NCBI GenBank assembly: GCA_965212135.1 | Contig: OZ243044.1 | Coordinates: forward strand, 1,860,001-1,924,000 | Origin: Bin75 sp965212135 | GTDB lineage: Bacteria; Nitrospirota; Nitrospiria; Nitrospirales; UBA8639 | DNA: 64,000 nucleotides | Direction: 5' to 3' | Shown: in pieces, positions 16,865-26,400 of the stretch | How the letters are laid out: each line of letters begins with the position of its first letter | How positions within the stretch are numbered: the first letter of the stretch is position 1 | Position numbers and translations under genes: made by a program | Notes under the pieces: generated by a model | Database searches by the model: none | What the model saw: only the letters and a program-made list of their open reading frames with translations | Told to the model about the DNA's origin: nothing

Positions 16865-17275
16865 GTGTCGAAGCCGACGAAACGGTCGGTCAGGGTGGCC
16901 GATCAAATCAGAATGGAAGTCGCCGACGTGCTTGCCAGAAAATGCAAGGACCCGCGGCTTCGGTTCGTCACGGTCACCGGCGTGGCGATGAACAGTGATC
17001 TGCGCGTGGCCCGGGTCTATGTGTCTCTGCCGGACCACCGCGGAGACGTGGAAGCCATCATGAAGATTCTCAAACACGCGGCGGGGTTTGTGCGGTTGGA
17101 ATTAGGGCGCCGCCTGGAGTTGCGCTATACGCCGGAAGTGCAATTCTGGTTTGACGCGAGCGCCCCTCATGCGGAAAAAATCGGCCGGATTCTCGAAACC
17201 GTGCTGCCGCCGGACCGGAATCCTGAACCCGCGGACCCTCTCCCTCGCGGCCCATGGGACGAGGGGCGCGCGTGA
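16865..17275 (+). CDS. rbfA: 30S ribosome-binding factor A
   Basis: Cold-shock and 16S maturation factor, 136 aa from GTG 16865. The KH-like fold is evident: SVRVADQIRMEVADVLARK, then the signature DPRLRFVTVTGVAMNSDLRVARVYVS, then LELRYTPEVQFWFD. The family DxS before the last helix is present as FDASAPHAEKI. A short Pro/Arg-rich tail follows. Its stop codon overlaps the start of truB (TGATG at 17273-17277), showing translational coupling. Confidence 0.95.
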   Translation: MSKPTKRSVRVADQIRMEVADVLARKCKDPRLRFVTVTGVAMNSDLRVARVYVSLPDHRGDVEAIMKILKHAAGFVRLELGRRLELRYTPEVQFWFDASAPHAEKIGRILETVLPPDRNPEPADPLPRGPWDEGRA

Positions 17276-18249
17276 TGGCCGGCACGCTTGAGGAAGCGGC
17301 CCCCGTCGCGGGAGCGGCGACGCGGCACGGCGTGCTGAACGTCTGTAAGCCGGCCGGCTGGACATCGCACGACGTGGTGGCCAGGATTCGCCGTCTGTTG
17401 CGGGTTCGGAAAGTGGGCCATGCGGGCACGTTGGACCCCGATGCGACCGGCGTGCTGCCGATTCTGATCGGGCAAGGCACGCGGCTTTCGGACGTGCTGG
17501 TCCAGTGGGACAAGGAATACGAAGCCGTCTTGCGTCTGGGGCTGGAGACGACGACCCAGGACGCCGCCGGGGCCGTTGTCCGGGAATGTCCGACGCAGGG
17601 GCTGTCTCCGGAGGCCGTTCGCGCGGTGATGGACGACTGTCAGGGTGAGCAATGGCAAGTGCCACCCATGTATTCGGCGGTGAAAATAGGCGGACAACCG
17701 CTATACAAAGCCGCGCGTGCAGGGAAGACCCTTGACCGTCAGGCGCGTGCCGTGACCATTTACCGGCTGGAGATTACGGAACTTGCCTTGCCGTCCGTCA
17801 CCTTTCTGGTGCGCTGTTCCAAGGGCACCTACATTCGCACCCTCTGTGCGGACGTTGGCCGGCGCCTGGGCGTGGGCGGGCATTTGAGCCGCTTGATCAG
17901 GGTGCGGGTGGGGCCGTTGCGTCTTGACCGGGCCGTGCCGCTTGCGGACATCGCCGACGGCGGCGACCTCGCGAACACCGGCGCCTCGTTCTTGAGTCTC
18001 GACGAGGCCTTGGCGCATCTTCCGGCGGTGGTGGTCAACGCGCGGCTGGCGGAAAAAGTCGCCAACGGCGTCGTGCTGCCGGACGCCCTCGTGCGGTCGG
18101 ACGATGACCGCGAAGTGCCGGCGGAAACGTATCTGCGGGTCAAGGACGAACAGGGACGGCTGCTGGCTCTCGGCCAATGGGCGCCGTCTCCGCGTGACGC
18201 CCAGGGCCGGCAATTACAGATGGTCAAAGTATTTGGAGCGCCTTCGTAG
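17275..18249 (+). CDS. truB: tRNA pseudouridine-55 synthase
   Basis: Converts U55 of the tRNA T-loop to pseudouridine. 324 aa from ATG 17275; GAGGGG (17261-17266) lies 8 bp upstream and the ATG overlaps the rbfA stop, so ATG 17254 is less likely. Seen are GVLNVCKPAGWTSHD, GHAGTLDPDATGVLPI with the catalytic Asp, DKEYEAVLRLG, the VPPMYSAVKIGGQPLYKAAR insert and CSKGTYIRTLCADVG. A C-terminal PUA-like domain (about 235-320) is present with GVVLPDALV and RLLALGQW. Confidence 0.96.
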   Translation: MAGTLEEAAPVAGAATRHGVLNVCKPAGWTSHDVVARIRRLLRVRKVGHAGTLDPDATGVLPILIGQGTRLSDVLVQWDKEYEAVLRLGLETTTQDAAGAVVRECPTQGLSPEAVRAVMDDCQGEQWQVPPMYSAVKIGGQPLYKAARAGKTLDRQARAVTIYRLEITELALPSVTFLVRCSKGTYIRTLCADVGRRLGVGGHLSRLIRVRVGPLRLDRAVPLADIADGGDLANTGASFLSLDEALAHLPAVVVNARLAEKVANGVVLPDALVRSDDDREVPAETYLRVKDEQGRLLALGQWAPSPRDAQGRQLQMVKVFGAPS

Positions 18250-18302
18250 GGCACACGGAACGGCGCTCCGGCGTTTCGCGCAATCAAGAAGGAGGAGGGG
18301 AG

Positions 18303-18572
18303 ATGGCAGCGGTCAAAGAAGCAAAATCGGTCATCGTGCAGCAGCATCGGCGGCATGAACGGGATACGGGTTCGTCGGAAGTGCAGATTGCCTTGTTGAC
18401 GAATCGCATCAACTATTTAACCGACCATTTTCGCACTCATGCCAAAGACCATCATTCACGGCACGGGTTGCTGAAAATGGTGAGCCGCCGGCGGCGGTTG
18501 CTGGGTTATTTGCATCGGGAAGACGTGGCGCGCTATCGCGCGATTCTTGGAGAACTGGGACTGCGGAAATAA
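18303..18572 (+). CDS. rpsO: 30S ribosomal protein S15
   Basis: 89 aa, exactly the family length. It binds 16S rRNA helices 20-22 early in 30S assembly. Motifs include HERDTGSSEVQIALLTNRINYLTDHFRTHAKDHHSRHGLL (residues about 18-57) and VSRRRRLLGYLHREDVARY, both hallmark S15 blocks. ATG 18303 has a strong purine-rich site (AAGGAGGAGGGG) just upstream. The rpsO-pnp order is conserved; in E. coli S15 autoregulates through its leader, and the 53-bp leader here could fold but I see no clear pseudoknot. Confidence 0.98.
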   Translation: MAAVKEAKSVIVQQHRRHERDTGSSEVQIALLTNRINYLTDHFRTHAKDHHSRHGLLKMVSRRRRLLGYLHREDVARYRAILGELGLRK

Positions 18573-18625
18573 CAATGTTGCTCAACGGGTGAGGAACAGA
18601 AGGCGGCAAGAAGGGAGAGAGGTCA

Positions 18626-20740
18626 ATGGTACACGAGGTGGAATTTGAAGTAGCGGGACGAACCATGCGATTGGAGACGGGGCGGAGAGCCAGGCAGGCC
18701 GACGGGGCGGTGTGGGCGTCCTATGGCGACACCGTCATTTTAGCGACGGCCGTGGCCTCGCGAACGCCGAAACCGGACGCGGATTTTTTGCCGCTCACGG
18801 TCAATTATCAGGAAAAAGCCTATTCGGCCGGAAAGATTCCGGGCGGGTTTTTCAAGCGGGAAGGGGCGCCGTCGGAAAAAGAAACCTTAACCAGCCGGCT
18901 CATAGACCGGCCCATCCGCCCCCTGATTCCTCGCGGATTTGCTTATGAGACACAAGTGGTCGTGTCGGTGCTCTCCATTGATCACTCCATGACCTCCGAA
19001 ATCCTGGGGCTGACCGCCGCGTCCGCCGCGCTCGCGGTTTCAAACGTGCCCTTCGCCGGCCCGTTGGCGGGAATCAAAATCGGGCGCGTGGGCGGGAAAT
19101 TTGTGGTCAACCCCCATATGCGGGAACTGGAAAACAGCGACCTTGATTTGGTGGTCGCCGGCACCCGTGACGCGATCATGATGGTGGAAGCCGGGGCGAA
19201 CCGGCTGTCCGAGTCGTTGATGTTGGAGGCCCTGGACCTGGCCCATGCCGAAATCAAGAAGATCGTCGCCAAGGTCGGCGAGTTGCAGGCGGCGGCCGGG
19301 CGTCCCAAGCGGGGGCTGGCGGTCGAACCGGTCGGCGAAGAATTGCGGGGCCAAGTGCGCGCCATGGTCGCGGCCCCGATACGGGAAGCCGTGGTTGTCC
19401 CCGACAAAGCGGAACGGCAGGAGCGGTTCGGCCTGATACTCGCCGATGCGGTGGCCGCACTCGGCCAGGAGGACGCGCAACGGGCCGTCCAAATCAAAAC
19501 GGTCTATCGCGAGTGCGAATACCAGGAAGTCCGGGAGATGATTCTGGAAAAGAAAATCAGGGCCGACGGGCGCGGGCCCGCCGAGATCCGTCCCGTGACG
19601 TGCGAAACCGGCCTGTTGCCCCGCACGCATGGGTCCGCCATCTTTACGAGAGGGGAAACCCAAAGCCTGGCCGTGGTGACGCTGGGCACCACGGACGATG
19701 AGCAACGCATTGACGCGCTTGAAGGGGAATATTTCCGCACCTTTATGCTCCACTATAATTTTCCGCCGTTCAGCGTCGGGGAAACCCGGCCCATGCGGTC
19801 GCCCAGCCGCCGGGAAGTGGGGCACGGGAAACTCGCCGCGCGCGCGTTGACGGCCGTCCTGCCGGGCAAAGAGGCGTTCCCGTACACCATTCGCATTGTG
19901 TCGGATATTCTGGAATCCAACGGCTCCTCCTCCATGGCCACGGTCTGCGGGGGCACGCTGGCCCTGATGGACGCCGGTGTGCCGATTCAGGAACCGGTGG
20001 CGGGCATTGCCATGGGGCTGATCAAAGAAGGCGACCGCTTCGTGATTTTATCCGATATTCTCGGACTGGAAGACCACTTGGGCGACATGGACTTCAAAGT
20101 GACGGGGACGCGGGACGGGATCACGGCGTTGCAGATGGACATTAAAATGGGGGGGATCACCGCCGACCTGATGCGGCAGGCGCTGGAACAGGCCCGTGCC
20201 GGACGCCTGCACATTCTGGAAAAAATGGCGGAATCGCTCGCCTCCCCGCGGGCGTCGCTGGCACCCTATGCCCCGCGCATTTTTACGTTGCAGATCAAAA
20301 CCGACAAAATTCGCGACGTCATCGGGCCGGGCGGGAAGGTTATTCGCGGCATCATCGCGGAATGCGGCGTCAAGGTCAACGTGGACGATTCGGGCGTGGT
20401 GACGATTGCCGCGGTGGATGAAGCCTCGGCCCGCAAGGCGATTGACATGGTGAATCGGTTGACGGAAGAAGCAGAAGTGGGGAAAACGTACCTGGGCACC
20501 GTCAGGAAAATCGTGGAGTTCGGCGCCTTTGTGGAGATTTTACCCAACATGGACGGCCTGGTGCATATTTCGCAACTGGCCGAGCATCGCGTCAAATCCG
20601 TGTCCGACGAACTCGCCGAAGGCGAGCAGGTGATGGTCAAAGTGCTGGAGGTGGACCGGCAGGGCAAAATTCGCTTGAGCCGCAAAGAAGCCGTCAGCGA
20701 TGCCGCACAAGCCGCCGCCGGTGTCCCCGAGGGGAGTTGA
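18626..20740 (+). CDS. pnp: polyribonucleotide nucleotidyltransferase (PNPase)
   Basis: Phosphorolytic 3'-5' exoribonuclease of the degradosome, 704 aa. Two RNase PH-like domains are separated by a helical linker; the second contains RADGRGPAEIRPVTCETGLLPRTHGSAIFTRGETQ (about 312-346) and the phosphate/metal site around ILESNGSSSMATVCGG and ILGLEDHLGDMDFKVTGT. A KH domain (IRDVIGPGGKVIRGI) and an S1 domain (GTVRKIVEFGAFVEILPNMDGLVHISQLA) end the protein, as expected. The start has GGGAGAGAGG just upstream. The M16 peptidase gene begins 10 bp after the stop. Confidence 0.98.
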   Translation: MVHEVEFEVAGRTMRLETGRRARQADGAVWASYGDTVILATAVASRTPKPDADFLPLTVNYQEKAYSAGKIPGGFFKREGAPSEKETLTSRLIDRPIRPLIPRGFAYETQVVVSVLSIDHSMTSEILGLTAASAALAVSNVPFAGPLAGIKIGRVGGKFVVNPHMRELENSDLDLVVAGTRDAIMMVEAGANRLSESLMLEALDLAHAEIKKIVAKVGELQAAAGRPKRGLAVEPVGEELRGQVRAMVAAPIREAVVVPDKAERQERFGLILADAVAALGQEDAQRAVQIKTVYRECEYQEVREMILEKKIRADGRGPAEIRPVTCETGLLPRTHGSAIFTRGETQSLAVVTLGTTDDEQRIDALEGEYFRTFMLHYNFPPFSVGETRPMRSPSRREVGHGKLAARALTAVLPGKEAFPYTIRIVSDILESNGSSSMATVCGGTLALMDAGVPIQEPVAGIAMGLIKEGDRFVILSDILGLEDHLGDMDFKVTGTRDGITALQMDIKMGGITADLMRQALEQARAGRLHILEKMAESLASPRASLAPYAPRIFTLQIKTDKIRDVIGPGGKVIRGIIAECGVKVNVDDSGVVTIAAVDEASARKAIDMVNRLTEEAEVGKTYLGTVRKIVEFGAFVEILPNMDGLVHISQLAEHRVKSVSDELAEGEQVMVKVLEVDRQGKIRLSRKEAVSDAAQAAAGVPEGS

Positions 20741-20750
20741 CCGGCGGAAC

Positions 20751-22031
20751 ATGGCCGTGACGCGCAAAATCGTGCTGGACAATGGCGTGCGCATCGTGAT
20801 GGAGCGGATGCCATCCTTTAAGTCCGTGGCCATCGGCGTCTGGGAAAACGTCGGCACCAGAGACGAAGGCCCGCACCAACAAGGCCTCGCCCACTTCCTC
20901 GAACACATGATGTTCAAGGGCACGCGCCGCCGCTCCGCCGCGCAAATTTCGCATGAAATTGACAGCCTGGGCGGCGAGATGAACGCCTTTACCACCCATG
21001 AAACCACCACCCTGTATATCAAAGTGCTGGATCAGCAGGTCGGTCGGGCGCTCGACTTGCTGGCCGACCTCTTCCATCACTCCCGGTTTGACCGCACGGA
21101 AATTGAACGGGAAAAACTGGTCGTGCTGGAAGAAATCCGGACGGTGGGAGACGACCCGGAAGATTGCGTACAGGAACTGCATGCCCGGCAGGTGTGGCGG
21201 GGGCATCCGTTGGGGCGGTCAATCCTGGGAGACCGGGCGACCATGAAGCGCATTCAACGGCGTGATATTCTCCGCTACCTGGACGAACACTATCGTCCCG
21301 AAAAAACCGTCATCGCGGTGGCGGGGAATTTTCAGATCAAGGAACTGACGGCGCTCATCCGCGCGTCGTTTGGACGGTGGCATCCGGCCGGGCGCGCCGG
21401 CAACGGCGGGCGCGGACAGCCGCCGCCCGGTGTCCGGGGAGGAACCCGTGTGCATCGGAAACGGCTGGAGCAGGCCCATCTCTGCGTCGGATTCAAAGGG
21501 CTTCCCTCGGCGCACCCGGCCCGCTATGCGGCCCATACGCTGAACGCCCTGCTGGGGGGCGGCATGAGTTCCCGCCTCTTTCAGGAAGTGCGTGAAAAAC
21601 GGGGGCTGGCCTATACCATCTATTCGCACCTGTCCAGCTTTTCAGATACGGGGTCGTTGACCGTGTATGCGGCCAGTGGTGCAAAAGACGCGTCCTCGGT
21701 GGTGGATGTGGTGTGCCGGGAAGTCGCAAAGCTGCACAAACGGGGGCCGGCGTCCCGCGAGTTGGAGCGGACCAAAAACCAGTTGAAAGGGACCGTGATG
21801 CTGGGGTTGGAAGGGACCTATGGCCGAATGAGTAAACTGGCCAAGGATGAAATCTCGCAGGGTCGCCACGTCTCCCTTCGGGAACTCGTGTCCGAACTGG
21901 ACCGGGTGTCCGTGCGGGACATTCAACGCTTGAGCCGGGAACTGCTGGATTTTGACTCCATGGCCGTGACGGCGTTGGGGCCTGTGACGCCGTCGGCCTT
22001 TCAGGTTGCGCGAGGCGGGACGAATCCCTGA
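20751..22031 (+). CDS. M16 family zinc peptidase (processing-peptidase-like)
   Basis: 426 aa. The inverted zinc motif HFLEH (H48, E51, H52) lies in GLAHFLEHMMFKGT, with the distal Glu in EREKLVVLEEI. The C-terminal half has LLGGGMSSRLFQEVREKRGLAYTIYS, the substrate-binding M16_C signature. No signal peptide is seen, so it is predicted cytoplasmic, like the widespread pnp-linked PepR/YmxG group. ATG 20751 is chosen over an upstream ATG (20700) within pnp. It closes the operon and a hairpin overlaps its 3' end. Physiological substrates are unknown. Confidence 0.92.
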   Translation: MAVTRKIVLDNGVRIVMERMPSFKSVAIGVWENVGTRDEGPHQQGLAHFLEHMMFKGTRRRSAAQISHEIDSLGGEMNAFTTHETTTLYIKVLDQQVGRALDLLADLFHHSRFDRTEIEREKLVVLEEIRTVGDDPEDCVQELHARQVWRGHPLGRSILGDRATMKRIQRRDILRYLDEHYRPEKTVIAVAGNFQIKELTALIRASFGRWHPAGRAGNGGRGQPPPGVRGGTRVHRKRLEQAHLCVGFKGLPSAHPARYAAHTLNALLGGGMSSRLFQEVREKRGLAYTIYSHLSSFSDTGSLTVYAASGAKDASSVVDVVCREVAKLHKRGPASRELERTKNQLKGTVMLGLEGTYGRMSKLAKDEISQGRHVSLRELVSELDRVSVRDIQRLSRELLDFDSMAVTALGPVTPSAFQVARGGTNP

Positions 22032-22052
22032 CCCGTCCCTGAAGGGTCAGGG
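22026..22052 (+). terminator. hairpin at the end of the rimP-M16 operon
   Basis: CCCTGACCC (22026-22034) pairs perfectly with GGGTCAGGG (22044-22052) around a 9-nt loop; the stop codon of the M16 gene is inside the stem. There is no T-run (ATATATGG follows), so it may be a processing or stability hairpin rather than a true intrinsic terminator. Confidence 0.45.
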
Positions 22053-22082
22053 GATATATGGCCCCTCCGCGACCGGAAGACG

Positions 22083-22158
22083 TGGAGCTGGCGAGAGGAA
22101 TCGAACCTCCAACCTGCGGTTTACAAAACCGCTGCTCTGCCGATTGAGCTACGCCAGC
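22083..22158 (-). tRNA. tRNA-Thr (TGT)
   Basis: 76 nt on the minus strand. Acceptor GCTGGCG/CGCCAGC, discriminator T and encoded CCA (complement of 22083-22085). The anticodon stem GCGGT/ACCGC encloses TTTGTAA, giving anticodon TGT. The T arm contains GGTTCGATT. It is convergent with the M16 gene. Confidence 0.97.
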
Positions 22159-22448
22159 TTCTCTCGAAAAACCATCAGACCATCACGGGATGGACGCCCG
22201 GCAAACAGTCGGCCGCCGGTCCCGGTTTGCCTCACGCTCTCACGTCGCGTCACGGTGTTTCTCCGTCACATCCGGCCCCCGTTCAATCGGAAGTTGTGGC
22301 ATGCGCGACCATGGCACACGGCCGTGAGACACAGCACGATTGTACCATGCCCTGCGACGTGCTGAAAAGACAAAGCTCGCGCCGTACCGGTCGCCCCGGC
22401 ACAAGAACAATGTGCTTGACTGGAAAATCATGGTGTCCGGATTGAAGC

Positions 22449-22489
22449 GTCCGGCTACGCAGCCCCATATTAGATGCTGGATTCCCGCC
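22449..22489 (+). repeat. dispersed repeat R1, left copy
   Basis: About 41 bp beginning GTCCGGCT and ending GCTGGATTCCCGCC. A closely related copy in the same orientation lies at 43469-43508, beyond the giant gene, with one indel and a few substitutions. The rest of 22160-22749 shows no gene, only low-complexity strings such as alternating GGGAGTGAC/GGCGGGG. Confidence 0.6.
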
Positions 22490-22749
22490 TACGCAGAAAT
22501 GACGGCGGGGTGCGGGAGTGACATCGGGGTCGGGAGTGACGGCGGGGTTGTTGCTATTCCCTCTCCCGTCATCCACCCAAAATGAACACTCAATCAAACA
22601 CCCAATTGACACAACCGACCACCCCTCGGCACCATTCCCGCAGAGGGACTGACCACACCGGACGGGGATACGGGCGGTCACCTGCTCACCAAAGGCGATA
22701 TTCAGTATCGCACCACGCCCCCACGTGAACCGATGACGGGCAGGAAGCC

Positions 22750-23057
22750 GTGCCCTTTCTGCGCCCCAAGGTCACGCTCCATGAACCGCCAGGCCCGAAG
22801 ATGTCACGGGCGGACATGTATCGGTATCTGCTTGACCAGCAAGGTCGGCAGTACCAGGGATGTGACCGGCACTTTGACGATGAGCGGTATTTGGAATTAG
22901 ACCACAAGACCCCGCAGGCGGATGGGGGCTGAATCACCTGTCCAACCGCATCCTCTTATGTAGTCCCTGCAATCGTCTCAAAAGCCATACGCTCACGTTG
23001 TCGGGGTTGCGAAAGGCAAACCGCAAACGAGGGTATATGGTGTCACACAAAGCCTGA
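22750..23057 (+). pseudogene. HNH-endonuclease gene remnant (frameshifted)
   Basis: The first frame encodes ADMYRYLLDQQGRQYQGCD and then FDDERYLELDHKTPQADGG before a TGA at 22930-22932. Restoring one G (GGCTGAATCAC to GGCTGGAATCAC) continues cleanly as NHLSNRILLCSPCNRLKS and LTLSGLRKANRKRGYM to TGA 23055-23057. Together these form an HNH core (LELDH...N...C-x2-C) like those fused to, or next to, DNA methyltransferase genes. The first zinc pair is also damaged: Y-x2-C in place of C-x2-C. No 5' methyltransferase part remains in the preceding ~500 bp, so the gene is a decayed fragment. Confidence 0.65.
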
Positions 23058-23145
23058 AGGGAACAGACCTATGCCGCCACTGAACAGTGTCAGGAACGTC
23101 ATGCGGGCCTGACTCCAGGCCTCGGCGGGTGATCGCCAGCGATTG

Positions 23146-23241
23146 CCGACGCCGACCAAGGCGGAGATGGAACGGCGATACAGGATTGTCCAAGACCCAC
23201 ACGGGAATCCGGTCATGGAAGAGGTGGAGGGGACGGACTGA
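23146..23241 (+). pseudogene. possible short coding remnant
   Basis: A 31-codon open stretch reads PTPTKAEMERRYRIVQDP and then HGNPVMEEVEGTD before TGA 23239-23241. It looks like the natural C-terminus of a protein but has no start. It probably belongs to the same decayed DNA-modification locus as the HNH fragment. Low confidence. Confidence 0.25.
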
Positions 23242-23321
23242 TCCTGCGGTCTGTCAATTTTCCTTGATAATTCCCAAAAATTGCGCGTAGCCTGAAGGGC
23301 GAGTATTGGGACGATACGAGC

Positions 23322-23356
23322 AATCCGGCGTCCAACCGGCGGCGCAAGCCGCTGAC
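23322..23356 (+). repeat. direct repeat R3, left copy
   Basis: 35 bp matching 43636-43670 at 30 of 35 positions, same orientation, starting AATCC and ending CTGAC. The left copy ends 81 bp before the start of the giant gene; the right copy is 182 bp after its stop. Confidence 0.65.
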
Positions 23357-23437
23357 ATTTACTGACAAGAATCATTCATTTGTCTGGGGGTTTTGGCGTA
23401 TAGTGCCTATTCTGAGCCTTTAGCAAGAGGGTGATTT

Positions 23438-26400
23438 GTGATTTTTGCCCGTCACATACGACAGTCCGGCGTGTTGTTCTTGTTCGCCATCGTCCTGGTT
23501 TTAATCCCGGCTCGCTATGCTTCGGCGCAGGCCGGCGACGTCTTGGTCAGCATCACCCTGTCCGAGGGCGTTTTTCGTACGACCCAGCGGGCGGTCGGGC
23601 AGTTGCGGCTGCCGGCGGGCAGCACCGCTTTCCGTTCGCAGGACACGAACGGCATGTATGGTGAGTTCTCCCTGAAGGCGGACGGCAACTGGGCGTACGC
23701 ACTGGACAACGCCCGCAAGGCGGTGCAAGCCCTGATTCCGAGCGATGACGCGCGCGATGAGTTCCGGGTGCGGGTGCCGGACGGTGGCGGCGGCCGGGTT
23801 GTTGGTATCGTCCGCATTCTTATTACCGGTGTGCTGGAGCCGGTCACCGGCGCGCGCAACTTCAGCATCACCGAGGACGCCCCCGGCGGAGAAACCGTGT
23901 CGGGCAGGCTCAACTGGGCTTTCGGCGACAGCCTGCTGAACGTGGACCGGGCCGGCGGCATCTGGGGGCCGGCAACGATGCAGGGCGCGTTTGGCGCGTT
24001 CGTGATGGAGGACCGGCGCGGCAACTGGCACTACACGCTGAACACCAACGGCGCGGAGACCCAGGCCCTGCGCGACGGTGATTCGCCGGTGGAGGAGTTC
24101 ACGTTTAGCCCGGACGAGACCGATTTGTATGAGTCCGTCACCTTCCGCATCACGGTTGAGGGCCGCAACGATCCGCCGATCGTAACGATGGCGCAGGCCG
24201 ATCAAGCGATCGTGCGCGCCGGCGAGACGGTGCGCTTGAGCGGCGCCGCCATTGACATTGACAACCTGGAGCAGGATACGCTGGTGTACACGTGGTTTTC
24301 GGACCCGTCCACCGCGGGCGTGTTCGCCGACCGAGGCAGCCCCAACACCACCTGGACCGCGCCGTCCGGCGTCATCGAGACCGCGTACACGCTGAGCTTG
24401 CGGGTGCGCGATGTGCATGGCGGGAGCGGCTTGGCCACGGTGGTGCTGGACGGGGATTCGGTGCCGGTGTTCGGCATCGAATTTTTCCCGCCCAGGTATT
24501 ACTTCAAGATGGAGCAGACGATTAACCCGCCGCCGCTGCCGGCGGCGCGCGGCGGGGACGGCGTGCTGAGTTACAGCGTCAGGCCGACGCTGCCGCTGGG
24601 GATGGGCTTTAACGCGCATACCCGGCGGCTCACCGGCATCCCGCGGACCAGTCTAGGTGACCGGCGCTACACCTACCGGGCGACCGACGCCAATGGTGAC
24701 GTCGTCTCGAAGTCCTTTGCCATCACGGTGTATCCAACAACCTTCAGGCCCGGCGTGGTCTTCAATCGTTTCGTCGGCGGTGACCTGTTCGGAACGGTAA
24801 CCCCCACTTTCGGCGAGCGCGTGACGAGTGGCCGGTTTTTGCTGCTCGAAACCACCGGCAGAAAGGGCCCCGGGTTCTTTGCATTCGCCGAGCAGCAAGG
24901 TGATTACGGGACCCTCACGATCAAAGCGGGGGGCGAGTGGAGTTACCGGGTTGACCATGCGGCACCGAACGTGGTCGAGGTGCCGCAGGGGCAGCGGGTG
25001 AAGGAGATCTTCCTGATCCAGCCCGATCCGAGTACTCCTTATACCTCGTCGGTGCTGGTCATTGAAATCACCGGCACGAATGAAAACCCGACCGTGAATG
25101 CCACGGCGAGCCGCAGCTCGGCGCCGGTGGGCGGTGCGATCCGCGTGTCCGGCACGGCCACAGACGCGGACCTCGGCGACCTTGCCGGGATGGTGTATTC
25201 GTGGAGCGTGTCGCCGGCGTCGTCTGGGGGCAGTTTTGTTGACCGCCGCGCCAGGGATGCCACCTATATCATGGGCAGCCGGGGGGTGGGCGTGCGGTAC
25301 ACGCTGAGCCTGCGGGCGACGGACGCGGCCGGCGGCGTCGGCACGGGCAGGGTTGTCGTTACCCAGGGCGCCCGTGAAGCGAATCTGGTCGGCGAACTCA
25401 ATCTCGGTTTTACGGAAGACGAGGACGGCGGCGGCGGCGATGATGAAACCAAAGCAGGCGCCGTGTCGCATCCGCTGCGCGCCGCCACCCAAAACGGGGT
25501 GTACGGCGAGTTTGAGGTCAGGGCGTCAGACGCCACGCAGTGGAGTTACACGTTGCGGCGCGACCGCGCCGTCGTCCAGGCGCTGCGCGCCGGCGAGGAG
25601 GTGATGGAGCGGTTCCGCCTGAGGCCGGTCAACGGCGGCGTTACCGGCGCCTTCGCGACGGTCACCATCAGCGGCGCCAACGACCCGCCGGTGGCCCACG
25701 TCGGCGAGGCGCCCGCATCGTCGCCGGTGGACGTTCCGATCACGCTCAGCGGTAGCGGCAGCGACGCGGACGCCGGGGAACAAGCCGGCCTGGTCTATGC
25801 CTGGAGTACCTCGCCCGCGGGCTTCGGCCGCTTTGCGGATGACAACGTGAGCGCGCCGCGCGCCGTGTGGACGCCCGCCATGCAGGGCGTCGTTACCCTG
25901 CGGCTGCGGGTTGAGGATGCACAGGGGGCGGTGCGCGAGGATTCAATGATACTCACGGTCGGCCCGGGGCCGCCGCAACTCGGCGGCGTGCACACCGGCG
26001 AAGTAACCGAGGACGCGGAGCCGGGCACGGCGAGCGGCATGCTGGCGTACCAAAACCCGCTGGCGGGGATTGACATGGTATTCAACCCGCAGACGGTGGA
26101 CGGCCGCTACGGCGTCCTCGTTCTCACCGCGGACGGCGCCTGGGCGTACACGCTGAACGATAACCAGGCCGACCTGCTGAATGGGCTTGACAGCGTGTTG
26201 GATGTATTTGACGTGCAGGCGGGTTTTGACCCGGTCGCCGAAACATTCGTCACCTCCGCCCCGGGCTTCATTCAAATCACCATCCACGGCGTCAACGACC
26301 CGCCGCAGCTCAGCATCACCGCGCCGGCCAGCGTGCCATCCGCATCAGAGCACCTGGTCACGGGCAGTGCCACGGATCCCGACCGCGGGCACCAAGACAG

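Noticed and set aside
22490..22560. Short-period repeats (GGGAGTGAC, GGCGGGG) as a CRISPR array
   Set aside because: No regular repeat-spacer structure; they are low-complexity strings in degraded intergenic DNA.
23376..23404. TATAGT (23399-23404) as the -10 box of the giant gene
   Set aside because: No acceptable -35 at 16-18 bp, so I did not call a promoter, although this is the best -10 candidate upstream of 23438.
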